DNA of 23,175 nucleotides from NCBI GenBank assembly GCA_943327015.2, contig CALPVM020000004.1, forward strand, positions 1 through 23,175, read 5' to 3'. The notes beneath the pieces are model-generated. The model saw only the letters and a program-made list of their open reading frames with translations, ran no database searches and was not told the origin of the DNA. The first letter of the stretch is position 1, and the number at the start of each line of letters is the position of its first letter. The position numbers and the translations under genes were made by a program. Below are positions 15,685 through 22,597 of this stretch, piece after piece. The stretch comes from Akkermansia muciniphila. Lineage in GTDB: Bacteria > Pseudomonadota > Gammaproteobacteria > Burkholderiales > Burkholderiaceae_C.

Positions 15685-16157
15685 GGAGTCGGGCTTTGCA
15701 CGGTAAAAGGTCGCACCCCATCGGTGGCTATACGTAAACTGTAAAGAGGCTGGCTCGACATCCACATCAAGATACTTTGCGGAGGTATCAAGGGTTCCGG
15801 GCCGAGCAGTAAAGGCTTGTCAACGTTGACCACAATTTCAGATTCCTGCCACTTTTGTGTAGCCGGGTTTTTGGGGTTGTCAGACATGCCTTCAATAATG
15901 AAACCGTCTGCAGTGGGACGCCATTTTAACGGAATACCACTTGCGCGAGATTGCGCGCGTGCGGACTCCAGTATGGCTATCAAGCGCTGTGCTTCGGTGT
16001 CCAGTTTGGACTGTGTGGCATCGCGAAAAGCAAACGACACTCCCGCGCTGGCAATGGCCACTACTGTAATGACCAGTAGCAGCTCCAGCAGGGTAAAACC
16101 GTTTGACTTTCTTGAAAGAAAGCGTCTCAGTTTACTGCCAGCTTCCGATATCTGCAT
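15681..16157 (-). CDS. gspH: Type II secretion minor pseudopilin GspH
   Basis: From the ATG at 16157 the product is 158 residues. The cleavage motif is NG|FTLLELLLVITVV, with Glu at +5, after a leader of about 20 residues that is long for this family. No ATG, GTG or TTG lies closer to the cleavage site in frame, so 16157 is the nearest possible start; an ATG at 16208 would give a still longer leader. This places the start 26 bases inside gspG, an unusually deep overlap for this operon. The globular part fits GspH, the minor pseudopilin joining the tip complex to the GspG shaft. The end overlaps gspI. Confidence 0.88.
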   Translation of the reverse strand: MQISEAGSKLRRFLSRKSNGFTLLELLLVITVVAIASAGVSFAFRDATQSKLDTEAQRLIAILESARAQSRASGIPLKWRPTADGFIIEGMSDNPKNPATQKWQESEIVVNVDKPLLLGPEPLIPPQSILMWMSSQPLYSLRIATDGVRPFTVQSPTP

Positions 16158-16572
16158 TTTTTCCTTCGCCGCCGGACTGGCCATCTGCGCCAAACGACAT
16201 GATGTCAATTTCTGCCTTGATGCCGGGGTTCAGATATTGGTAGCTGCGACCCCATGGATCGTTGGGCAGTTTGTCTACGTAGGGGCGCCAATTGCCTGGA
16301 ATCGGTCCGTTAGTGGGTTTAGCCACCAATGCTTGCAAACCTTGCTCAGCAGTAGGGTAACGCATGTTGTCGAGTTTGTAGAGCTTGAGTGCCTGCCCCA
16401 AATTCGCGATATCGGTTTTTGCGGCCGTAACGCGGGCATCATCTGCACGGTCCAGAACGTTGGGCACAATCAGGGCTGCCAAAACGCCGATAATAACAAG
16501 CACCACCATCAATTCGATCAAAGTGAAGCCACGGGACAGAGTACGGCGCAAAATAAGTGTTGAATGGTTCAT
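16132..16572 (-). CDS. gspG: Type II secretion major pseudopilin GspG
   Basis: The 146-residue major pseudopilin builds the periplasmic pseudopilus. The leader MNHSTLILRRTLSRG is cleaved before FTLIELMVVLVIIGVL, with Glu at +5. The conserved tail contains RYPTAEQGLQAL, LPNDPWGRSYQY and FGADGQSGGEG, the last region forming the calcium site that stabilises GspG. It is the first gene of the gspG-to-gspE operon and is divergent from gspC across a 44-base gap. No clear Shine-Dalgarno sequence precedes the ATG. No good minus-strand promoter is obvious in the gap either, so the operon promoter may lie inside the 5' end of gspC. Confidence 0.97.
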   Translation of the reverse strand: MNHSTLILRRTLSRGFTLIELMVVLVIIGVLAALIVPNVLDRADDARVTAAKTDIANLGQALKLYKLDNMRYPTAEQGLQALVAKPTNGPIPGNWRPYVDKLPNDPWGRSYQYLNPGIKAEIDIMSFGADGQSGGEGKNADIGSWQ

Positions 16573-16581
16573 AATTAATTT

Positions 16582-16610
16582 TTGATAAATGCAACTACTT
16601 CCATGATAAT
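16582..16610 (+). promoter_or_regulatory. Predicted gspC promoter giving a leaderless transcript
   Basis: TTGATA (16582-16587) and GATAAT (16605-16610) are separated by exactly 17 bases, a good sigma-70 arrangement. The start of transcription would be expected about seven bases after the -10 box, which is the A of the gspC ATG at 16617. No Shine-Dalgarno sequence precedes that ATG, which agrees with a leaderless mRNA. Confidence 0.55.
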
Positions 16611-16616
16611 CTGACT

Positions 16617-17090
16617 ATGGCACTTTCAGCGCAAAATCTTTGGTTCTCTCGTTCGATAACATTCGCAATTGGCGCCGTTGCAGCCGCCAGTGCGGCGTTT
16701 TGGGCGTTCAAGTTCAACGGAGTGGCCAACACCAAACCATCAGTATCGGTAGACGCGCAGCAACCGGTGGTTGCAGATGTGGTTTCTGTGGCACGTGCAT
16801 TGGGTGCTGTTGATCCGGGAGCTGCTTCGGCCAATGCTACATCACAGGCTTCAAGTCGGTTTAGCCTGATTGGCGTATTGGCCAAACCAAAAAGTTCAGG
16901 CGCAGCTTTGATAGCAGTAGATGGCAAACCCGCTAAACCGTATTCCATTGGCGAAACAGTGGCCTCAGAATGGGTGTTGCGCTCGGTTAACTTGCGTAGT
17001 GTAGTGCTGGCTGCCGGAGCCACAGATATGACGCTTGAACTCCCACCCTTGCCCAGTTCATTGATTGTGCCTGCCAGCACCGCTCCTTAA
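16617..17090 (+). CDS. gspC: Type II secretion protein GspC (short form, HR domain only)
   Basis: A 157-residue inner-membrane protein. It has one transmembrane helix near residues 13-31 (ITFAIGAVAAASAAFWAF), a variable Ala/Val/Ser-rich linker, and a homology-region domain (about 82-148: SRFSLIGVLA, then KPAKPYSIGETV and LRSVNLRSVVL). This domain normally contacts the N0 domain of GspD and joins the inner-membrane platform to the secretin. It ends in a short Pro-rich tail without the PDZ or coiled-coil domain of longer GspC proteins, which fits short GspC forms in other beta- and gammaproteobacteria. The gene is alone on the plus strand, divergent from the rest of the operon, and ends 27 bases before the convergent ilvA stop. 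Confidence 0.88.
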   Translation: MALSAQNLWFSRSITFAIGAVAAASAAFWAFKFNGVANTKPSVSVDAQQPVVADVVSVARALGAVDPGAASANATSQASSRFSLIGVLAKPKSSGAALIAVDGKPAKPYSIGETVASEWVLRSVNLRSVVLAAGATDMTLELPPLPSSLIVPASTAP

Positions 17091-17117
17091 GCGTTTGGCT
17101 CAAAGCAGGCACTGGGC

Positions 17118-18686
17118 TTAGGGCTGAAGAAACATGCGGTAAACCGGGTTGCTGGTTTCCTCAACATAGGGGTAATCCAGCGTTTGCAAAAATTCTAAAA
17201 ATGCCTGGTTGTCTGCTTCGGGTACCTGAATGCCCACCAAAATCCGCCCGTAGTCGGCACCTTGGTTGCGGTAATGAAACAGGCTGATGTTCCAGCCCGG
17301 CTGCATCAGGCTTAAAAACTTCATCAACGCTCCTGGACGCTCAGGAAAAATAAAGCGTAGTACCCGCTCGTGGATGGCGAGCTCTGATAATCCGCCCACC
17401 ATATGCCGGATGTGCTCACGTGCCAGGTCATCGTGGGTTAAATCGAGCGCTTTAAATCCTTGCGCACTAAAGCTTTGGGTGATTTGTGCAGACTCTCCCC
17501 GGTTCATGGTGGTCAGCCCTACAAACACATGCGCCAATGCTTTTTGGCTAATACGGTAATTAAACTCCGTAACATTGCGGGGCCCACCCGGCAGGGTATC
17601 AATCAGCTGGCAAAAGCGTTTAAAGCTGCCGCGCTCCTCAGGGATGGTGACGGCAAATAAAGCCTCGCGCTCTTCGCCCACTTCGGCTCGTTCGGCCACA
17701 AAGCGCAAGCGGTCAAAGTTCATGTTGGCACCGCACAAAATGGCGGCATAGTTCTGGCCTTGTGTTTGGTGTTTTGCCACATATTGTTTTATGGCAGCCA
17801 CGCCCATGGCGCCAGCGGGCTCTACGATGCTGCGTGTTTCTGAAAAAATGTCTTTGATGGCAGCGCACACACTGTCGGTGTCGACAATCAGAAACTCGTC
17901 GACCAGATTGCGCGCAACCCGGAAGGTTTCTTCGCCCACCAGTTTGACTGCAGTGCCGTCAGAAAACAAACCCACGTCACTCAGGGTGACGCGTTGGTTG
18001 GCAGCTACCGAACGCACCATGGCGTCAGAGTCGTTCATTTGCACGCCAATGACCTTGATGCGCGGGTCAACCGCTTTGATGTAATTGGCGACACCCGATA
18101 TCAGGCCACCGCCACCTATGGCTACAAACACTGCATCCAGGGGCGCGGCACCTTGGGCCTGCAATTGGTGCAAAATTTCCATGGCAATGGTGCCTTGGCC
18201 CGCGATCACATCGGGGTCGTCAAACGGGTGCACAAAGGTTAAGCCTTGTTGTTGTTCTAGTCGTACCGAATGGGTGTAGGCGTCGGAATAGCTTTCGCCA
18301 AACAACACCACTTCGGCGCCAAAACCACGTACCGCATCCACCTTGACTTTGGGGGTGGTGGTGGGCATCACAATCACGGCACGGATTCCCATTTTTTTGG
18401 CGCTGAGCGCAACGCCTTGTGCATGGTTACCGGCAGATGCGCAAATAACACCTTTTTGTAGTTGCGCCTCACTCAAGTGAGCCATTTTGTTATACGCGCC
18501 ACGCAATTTGAAGCTGTGCACCGGTTGCCGGTCTTCGCGTTTAAAGTACACCGTGTTGTGGAGTTTGCGGCTTAATTGCGGGGCAAGCTCTAGGGCAGAT
18601 TCAATGGCAACGTCATAAACGCGGGCGGCCGATATTTTTTTTAAATAGTCGGCGGGTTGCAGAAGGGGTGTGGAAGTGGTTTTCAT
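17118..18686 (-). CDS. ilvA: Threonine ammonia-lyase (biosynthetic)
   Basis: A 522-residue PLP enzyme that deaminates threonine to 2-oxobutanoate, the first step to isoleucine. The PLP lysine is Lys60 in HSFKLRGAYNKM, the cofactor phosphate loop is GGGG at 191-194, and SAGNHAQG (84-91) binds substrate. Two ACT-like regulatory domains fill the C-terminal third (about 340-515, including the ERGSFKRF and ERPGALMKFL starts). The length marks the allosteric biosynthetic type rather than the short catabolic type, so isoleucine feedback inhibition is expected. It is divergent from the OsmC-family gene across 51 bases containing a perfect inverted repeat, and converges on gspC. No leader-peptide attenuator can fit in that gap. 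Confidence 0.97.
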   Translation of the reverse strand: MKTTSTPLLQPADYLKKISAARVYDVAIESALELAPQLSRKLHNTVYFKREDRQPVHSFKLRGAYNKMAHLSEAQLQKGVICASAGNHAQGVALSAKKMGIRAVIVMPTTTPKVKVDAVRGFGAEVVLFGESYSDAYTHSVRLEQQQGLTFVHPFDDPDVIAGQGTIAMEILHQLQAQGAAPLDAVFVAIGGGGLISGVANYIKAVDPRIKVIGVQMNDSDAMVRSVAANQRVTLSDVGLFSDGTAVKLVGEETFRVARNLVDEFLIVDTDSVCAAIKDIFSETRSIVEPAGAMGVAAIKQYVAKHQTQGQNYAAILCGANMNFDRLRFVAERAEVGEEREALFAVTIPEERGSFKRFCQLIDTLPGGPRNVTEFNYRISQKALAHVFVGLTTMNRGESAQITQSFSAQGFKALDLTHDDLAREHIRHMVGGLSELAIHERVLRFIFPERPGALMKFLSLMQPGWNISLFHYRNQGADYGRILVGIQVPEADNQAFLEFLQTLDYPYVEETSNPVYRMFLQP

Positions 18687-18701
18687 TATTTAATATGCAG
18701 G

Positions 18702-18716
18702 ACAATACGCTATTGT
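18702..18716. promoter_or_regulatory. Perfect inverted repeat ACAATA-CGC-TATTGT between ilvA and the OsmC-family gene
   Basis: A six-base dyad with a three-base centre sits in the 51-base divergent gap. Each arm read outward is TATTGT, close to a -10 box, so the site could serve as back-to-back -10 elements, as an operator, or both. On the plus strand TATTGT (18711-18716) is well placed for the downstream gene. No strong -35 box accompanies either arm. Confidence 0.45.
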
Positions 18717-18737
18717 AGAAAGATTGGAGAAGCGATC

Positions 18738-19187
18738 ATGGAATGCACAGTAAGTTGGACTGGTGGACTTAATACCCGCTCTGGTATGGGTTTTGTGGCA
18801 GAAACAGGAAGTGGCCATACTTTGGTGATGGATGGTGCACCAGACCCCGCCAAACCCGAGAACGGCGGCCAAAATCTGGCCCCGCGCCCGATGGAAACGT
18901 TGTTGGCAGGCGCAGGCGGTTGTACTGCGTATGATGTCGTGCTGATTTTAAAGCGTGGCCGCCACGACGTGCGCGGCTGTTCCGTGAAGCTGAGTGCTGA
19001 TCGTGCCGAGGTTGACCCTAAAGTGTTTACCCGCATTGGCATGCACTTTACTGTTACCGGCAAAGGTATACCCGCTTCAGCCGTAGAGCGCGCTATTGCC
19101 ATGAGCCATGAAAAATACTGTTCGGCCAGCATCATGTTGGCTAAATCAGCAGAAATTGTGACAACTTTTGAACTGTTGGAAGGCTAA
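18738..19187 (+). CDS. OsmC/Ohr-family protein (YhfA-like)
   Basis: From the ATG at 18738 the product is 149 residues, normal for the family. Two reactive cysteines are present, Cys62 in AGAGGCTAYDV and Cys128 in HEKYCSASIML, as in OsmC/Ohr thiol peroxidases that reduce organic hydroperoxides. The motif PRPMETLLAGAGGCTAYDVVLILKR, split around the first cysteine, is closest to the YhfA-like branch, whose substrate is not well defined. I chose 18738 because GGAGA lies just upstream and the protein then starts MECTVSW; an in-frame ATG at 18657 lies inside ilvA on the other strand and adds 27 unrelated residues. The next gene starts two bases after the stop, so they are very likely co-transcribed. 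Confidence 0.9.
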   Translation: MECTVSWTGGLNTRSGMGFVAETGSGHTLVMDGAPDPAKPENGGQNLAPRPMETLLAGAGGCTAYDVVLILKRGRHDVRGCSVKLSADRAEVDPKVFTRIGMHFTVTGKGIPASAVERAIAMSHEKYCSASIMLAKSAEIVTTFELLEG

Positions 19188-19189
19188 GC

Positions 19190-20305
19190 ATGCAGGGTGT
19201 ATGTATTCGCGTTGATGCCGTATACAGTGTGCAAGAACTACAGCAAGAGTTTTTGTCGCAGTTGGGTTTGGCTGATTTGCAGGATCTGGTACAAGGCACT
19301 TTGAGTAGTGATGCATCGGGTTCTTTAGTCCGGTTCACGTTGCGTATTGATTTTTTTGAACGTTACTTGCCCGACTACAACACGTTATCTATGCGCCAAG
19401 CTTTGCAGTGGGATGTGCATGAACGCCCGGCAGATTTGCTGCGCGAAATTGTGCTTTGTATGCTTGCCGGACCGGTGGCGTTTGAGTTTCCTAGTGTGCA
19501 AGAGTGGGTATCTGCAGTTCGCATCCGAGCCCATATTGCGCAAGCTGCCAGTAAAACCAGTTTGGCTTTTCATACCAGTGAGGCCGAACGACCGCAAGAC
19601 TGCTGGACATACCGTGAAGGTGCGGGTTTTGTTATTCGGCAGGGTGCATCGCTGGTCGATGCGCTTATCAAGGCGACTCAGCCCGAAGTATCCAAAACAC
19701 TTTATGCATTTTCTTGCTACCGTGCCACAGAATACGTGATGTTACTGGGTATTGCCCAAGAGTTGGAGCAGTGCAATCCGGACTTGTATGCACAGTTGCA
19801 AGCGTTCTGGACACGTCGCCCTATTATGTCCGGGCAGTTTCATGATGTTTTTTTGCGCGAGCAAGGTTCCATGGAAGCCCCTTTACCCCCAAATTATTTT
19901 GTGCCGGGTGATCGCACCTGGTTTCGCAATCCGGATTCAGCCTCGTCCGAGGCCGCTGGCTACGAGGGCTCTTGGGTGATTTATCTAGGTGGTGGTTTGT
20001 TTAGTAATTTCTGGAAGTGTGAGCAGCCCTACACCTTGGTAGATAAATGTCTGGAGATTTACCATTGGCGCGATGCCCTGTGTTTTGACAAAGATGGGCA
20101 AGAGCGGATTGATGAAGCCAAAGTAGAAGCTTTGTTGGCACAAACCCGCAAAGACGCTGCCGAGACTGCACGTATTCTGGATTTGATGCAGCGTTTTCGC
20201 GATGGCCGTGGCGTGTATGCGCAGGGTGGTTGCATTGATACCACGCGCGAATTTGCGCGCTGGGTCTGCCCCGGCACGGCAGATTTGGTTTTGCCGGATT
20301 CCTGA
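19190..20305 (+). CDS. Tgl-like protein (Bacillus-type transglutaminase family), active-site variant
   Basis: The 371-residue product has no signal peptide or membrane segment. Residues about 95-290 align by eye with my memory of Bacillus Tgl, the spore-coat protein-glutamine gamma-glutamyltransferase. VAFEFPSVQEW...RIRAHIAQAA (96-120) matches the Tgl helix. YAFSCYRATEYVMLL (172-186) matches YAFECATA around the catalytic Cys116, making Cys176 the candidate nucleophile. FVPGDRTWFRNPD (237-249) matches the conserved GDCLYFKNPE, and YEGSWVIYLGGGLF (258-271) matches WRGENVILLG. Both Glu residues used by Bacillus Tgl appear replaced by Ser (175 and 261). The N-terminal 95 and C-terminal 80 residues are extra; the latter includes a charged helix (303-338). 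This organism type does not sporulate, so the role differs. Cross-linking activity is unproven. It follows the OsmC-family gene by two bases. Confidence 0.7.
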   Translation: MQGVCIRVDAVYSVQELQQEFLSQLGLADLQDLVQGTLSSDASGSLVRFTLRIDFFERYLPDYNTLSMRQALQWDVHERPADLLREIVLCMLAGPVAFEFPSVQEWVSAVRIRAHIAQAASKTSLAFHTSEAERPQDCWTYREGAGFVIRQGASLVDALIKATQPEVSKTLYAFSCYRATEYVMLLGIAQELEQCNPDLYAQLQAFWTRRPIMSGQFHDVFLREQGSMEAPLPPNYFVPGDRTWFRNPDSASSEAAGYEGSWVIYLGGGLFSNFWKCEQPYTLVDKCLEIYHWRDALCFDKDGQERIDEAKVEALLAQTRKDAAETARILDLMQRFRDGRGVYAQGGCIDTTREFARWVCPGTADLVLPDS

Positions 20306-20309
20306 ACTT

Positions 20310-20927
20310 TTATATCCGGTGTGCAACGGTTGTCATGCACTTGGCGGCCAAGCGCATGAGTTGTTTGACGGACTGGGGGAGTTCAACTCCGCCTGCTTGT
20401 TGTGCTGCTTGTGCATGTTGCAGTTCATCGGTATGCATTTGCGCCACGATGGCGCGCGAGGCGTGGTCTTGTTCTGGGAGTTTGCTTAAATGGCCTTGCA
20501 GATGTGCGCCTACCTGTTTTTCGGTTTCTATGACAAAACCCAAGCTCACTGCATTGCCCATGCGGCCTGCCAGCAAACCAAGCCCGAAAGCACCTGCATA
20601 CCATAGCGGGTTGAGCAATGAGGGGCGTCCGCCCAGTGCTTGCAGGCGATCGGCAGTCCAAGCCAAATGCTTGGTTTCTTCGTTGCAGGCTTGGGTAAAG
20701 TGGGCACGCAAAGCTGGATTTGGGGTGGCCAAGGCTTGTGCGGTATAAAGTGCTTGCGCGCAGACTTCGCCCACATGGTTCACGCGCATGAGGCTGATGG
20801 ATTGTTTTTTGTCAGCGTCGCTCAACTCCGTGTCCTGATCCGGCAAGGTGGGGCAGGGTTGACTGGCATGTGGTTTGGCAAACAGGGTGCGCAGTGCGGT
20901 GTCTGCAGCGTTCAGAATGGCATCCAT
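20310..20927 (-). CDS. coq7: 2-polyprenyl-3-methyl-6-methoxy-1,4-benzoquinone monooxygenase
   Basis: A 205-residue diiron hydroxylase performing the last hydroxylation in ubiquinone synthesis, in the bacterial Coq7 group rather than the flavin-dependent UbiF. The six iron ligands are in place: Glu54 (NHVGEV), Glu84 and His87 (NEETKH), Glu136 (IETEKQ), Glu168 and His171 (TDELQH). A hydrophobic stretch at 108-131 probably dips into the inner membrane. I chose the ATG at 20927 because AGGAGAG stands just upstream; the longer frame from 20948 would start before that site. A terminator-like hairpin ends only a few bases before the ribosome site. The stop lies four bases from the end of the convergent Tgl-like gene. 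Confidence 0.95.
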   Translation of the reverse strand: MDAILNAADTALRTLFAKPHASQPCPTLPDQDTELSDADKKQSISLMRVNHVGEVCAQALYTAQALATPNPALRAHFTQACNEETKHLAWTADRLQALGGRPSLLNPLWYAGAFGLGLLAGRMGNAVSLGFVIETEKQVGAHLQGHLSKLPEQDHASRAIVAQMHTDELQHAQAAQQAGGVELPQSVKQLMRLAAKCMTTVAHRI

Positions 20928-20940
20928 GCGTGACTCTCCT

Positions 20941-20978
20941 AAAAACAAAGGGGCGCAACCGTAAAAGGATGCACCCCT
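20941..20978 (-). terminator. Intrinsic terminator after rpmG, directly upstream of coq7
   Basis: Read on the minus strand, AGGGGTGC (20978-20971) pairs with GCGCCCCT (20956-20949), eight pairs including one G-U, across a 14-base loop. TTGTTTTT follows. It lies 26 bases after the rpmG stop, and its T-tract touches the coq7 ribosome site, so it should end most rpmB-rpmG transcripts before coq7. Confidence 0.75.
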
Positions 20979-21004
20979 GAGATTTTATGCTACAAAGCGC
21001 CCAA

Positions 21005-21175
21005 TTACTTGAGTTTCATTTCTTTGTAATCGACATGCTTACGAGCAACGGGATCAAATTTTTTGATCAACATTTTTTCGGGCATGGTTTTTTTGTTTTT
21101 GGTAGTGGTATAGAAATGACCCGTACCTGCTGTGGATTCCAATTTGATTTTTTCGCGTCCGCCTTTGGCTGCCAT
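21005..21175 (-). CDS. rpmG: 50S ribosomal protein L33
   Basis: A 56-residue basic protein beginning MAAKGGREKIKLESTAGTGH and ending DYKEMKLK, an essentially textbook proteobacterial L33. It lacks the paired CxxC zinc motifs, so it is the zinc-independent form. It lies 11 bases after rpmB, with AAGGAGAAC a few bases before its start. The usual rpmB-rpmG pairing is kept. A terminator-like hairpin follows. Confidence 0.97.
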   Translation of the reverse strand: MAAKGGREKIKLESTAGTGHFYTTTKNKKTMPEKMLIKKFDPVARKHVDYKEMKLK

Positions 21176-21186
21176 GATTGTTCTCC

Positions 21187-21420
21187 TTAAGCTTGGCCAC
21201 GTGCGCGCAGGTCTGCGAGCACTGAATCAATACCGTTTTTGTCGATCAAACGCAAGCCTGCATTTGAAATACGCAAACGAACCCAGCGGTTTTCTGATTC
21301 GACCCAGAAGCGGCGGTATTGCAGGTTAGGTAAAAACCGACGTTTGGTTTTGTTGTTGGCGTGGGAAACATTGTTTCCGACCATGGGGCCTTTGCCCGTG
21401 ACTTCACATACGCGTGCCAT
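21187..21420 (-). CDS. rpmB: 50S ribosomal protein L28
   Basis: A 77-residue protein starting MARVCEVTGKGPMVGNNVSH, with the family's NNKTKRRFLPNLQ segment and the C-terminal SNAGLRLIDKNGID. It is normal length for bacterial L28, in the form without the four-cysteine zinc site. The start at 21420 matches all relatives; an upstream in-frame ATG at 21480 would add 20 unrelated residues. It is the first gene of the rpmB-rpmG pair, 129 bases after the trxB stop on the same strand. Confidence 0.97.
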   Translation of the reverse strand: MARVCEVTGKGPMVGNNVSHANNKTKRRFLPNLQYRRFWVESENRWVRLRISNAGLRLIDKNGIDSVLADLRARGQA

Positions 21421-21538
21421 GAGGACACTCCGATACTTAAAAACAGTTACTGCAAAAATGCAGCAACCAGACCTCGCCAATGTGTCGGGTGGCGGTAACC
21501 CGTTTGCTGTAAAACCGAAGTAATTAGCAAAGCCTAAG

Positions 21539-21544
21539 ATTATA
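21539..21544 (-). promoter_or_regulatory. Candidate rpmB-rpmG promoter -10 box
   Basis: A perfect TATAAT on the minus strand lies in the 129-base gap between trxB and rpmB, six bases after the trxB stop. The -35 region would fall in the last codons of trxB and is only TTTTTA-like. The predicted leader to rpmB would be about 110 bases, and I see no convincing regulatory fold in it. Confidence 0.4.
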
Positions 21545-21549
21545 GCGCT

Positions 21550-22500
21550 TTATTCTTGTTCTAAAAAGCGTTGTGCATCCAATGCCGCCATACAACCGGT
21601 TCCGGCACTGGTAATCGCTTGGCGGTAAACGTGGTCTTGTACATCACCAGCAGCAAAAATGCCGGGTACGCTGGTCATGGTGGCAAAACCTTTCAGGCCA
21701 CCTTGGGTAACAATATAGCCGCCTTCCATGGCTAGCTGCCCCTGAAAAATATCGGTATTGGGCGCGTGGCCAATCGCAATGAAGCATCCTTTCAGTGTTA
21801 CGTCTTCGGTAGAGCCGTCGGTTGTCTTTTTAAGACGCACGCCGGTAACACCGCTGGCATCGCCAAGTACTTCATCAAGGGTGCAAAAAGTTTTAAGTTC
21901 GATTTTGCCAGCCGCTACTTTGTCCATGAGCTTGTCAATCAAAATCGCTTCGGCTTTGAACTTGTCGCGCCGATGCACTAAGTACACCTTGCTGGCAATG
22001 TTGGAGAGGTACAGCGCCTCCTCTACAGCGGTGTTGCCGCCACCGACAACGCAGCATACTTGATCGCGGTAAAAAAATCCGTCGCAGGTGGCACAGCCTG
22101 ACACACCACGCCCCATAAAGGCGGTTTCAGACGGCAGCCCCAGGTATTTGGCCGATGCCCCGGTAGCAATAATGAGCGAATCACAGGTGTACTGCCCGCT
22201 GTCACCCGTAAGGGTAAATGGGCGTTTGCTAAAGTCTACTTTGTTGATGTGGTCAAAAACAATATTGGTTTTAAAGCGTTCAGCGTGCTCTAAAAAGCGT
22301 TGCATCAAGTCCGGTCCCTGCACGCCGTGTACATCTGCCGGCCAATTGTCAACTTCAGTAGTGGTCATGAGCTGGCCACCTTGCGCGATGCCGGTAATCA
22401 GCATCGGGTTCAGGTTGGCGCGTGCGGCGTATACGGCGGCGGTATAACCGGCAGGACCGGAGCCCAGAATCAAAACTTTGGCATGGGTGGTAGTGGACAT
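21550..22500 (-). CDS. trxB: Thioredoxin-disulfide reductase
   Basis: A 316-residue cytosolic flavoenzyme that uses NADPH to reduce thioredoxin. The FAD-binding GSGPAGYTAAVYAAR starts at residue 13. The redox-active disulfide is Cys136-Ala-Thr-Cys139 in SGCATCDGFF, and the NADPH fold has GGGNTAVEEALYL at 153-165. The C-terminal FAD motif FAAGDVQD is present. Length and spacing match E. coli TrxB. It is divergent from ftsK across a 97-base gap, an arrangement common in this group. The start is supported by AAAAGG about six bases upstream. Confidence 0.98.
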   Translation of the reverse strand: MSTTTHAKVLILGSGPAGYTAAVYAARANLNPMLITGIAQGGQLMTTTEVDNWPADVHGVQGPDLMQRFLEHAERFKTNIVFDHINKVDFSKRPFTLTGDSGQYTCDSLIIATGASAKYLGLPSETAFMGRGVSGCATCDGFFYRDQVCCVVGGGNTAVEEALYLSNIASKVYLVHRRDKFKAEAILIDKLMDKVAAGKIELKTFCTLDEVLGDASGVTGVRLKKTTDGSTEDVTLKGCFIAIGHAPNTDIFQGQLAMEGGYIVTQGGLKGFATMTSVPGIFAAGDVQDHVYRQAITSAGTGCMAALDAQRFLEQE

Positions 22501-22541
22501 GGTGTGCCTTTTGTGTGTGCAATTAAATCAATAAAACACAG

Positions 22542-22571
22542 ATTGTAAGAAATCCGGCTCTGATGCGTTAA
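22542..22571 (-). promoter_or_regulatory. Candidate trxB promoter
   Basis: On the minus strand TTAACG (22571-22566) and TACAAT (22547-22542) are spaced by 18 bases, placing the start of transcription about 35 bases before the trxB ATG. The match is moderate. The same 97-base gap must also hold the ftsK promoter, which I could not identify. Confidence 0.4.
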
Positions 22572-22597
22572 GCTAAGGGGACTGTTGGGTTAGATAA

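Noticed and set aside
17088..17120. TAAGC/GCTTA inverted repeat spanning the gspC and ilvA stop codons as a bidirectional terminator
   Set aside because: Only five pairs around a 23-base loop, with no T-tract on either strand.
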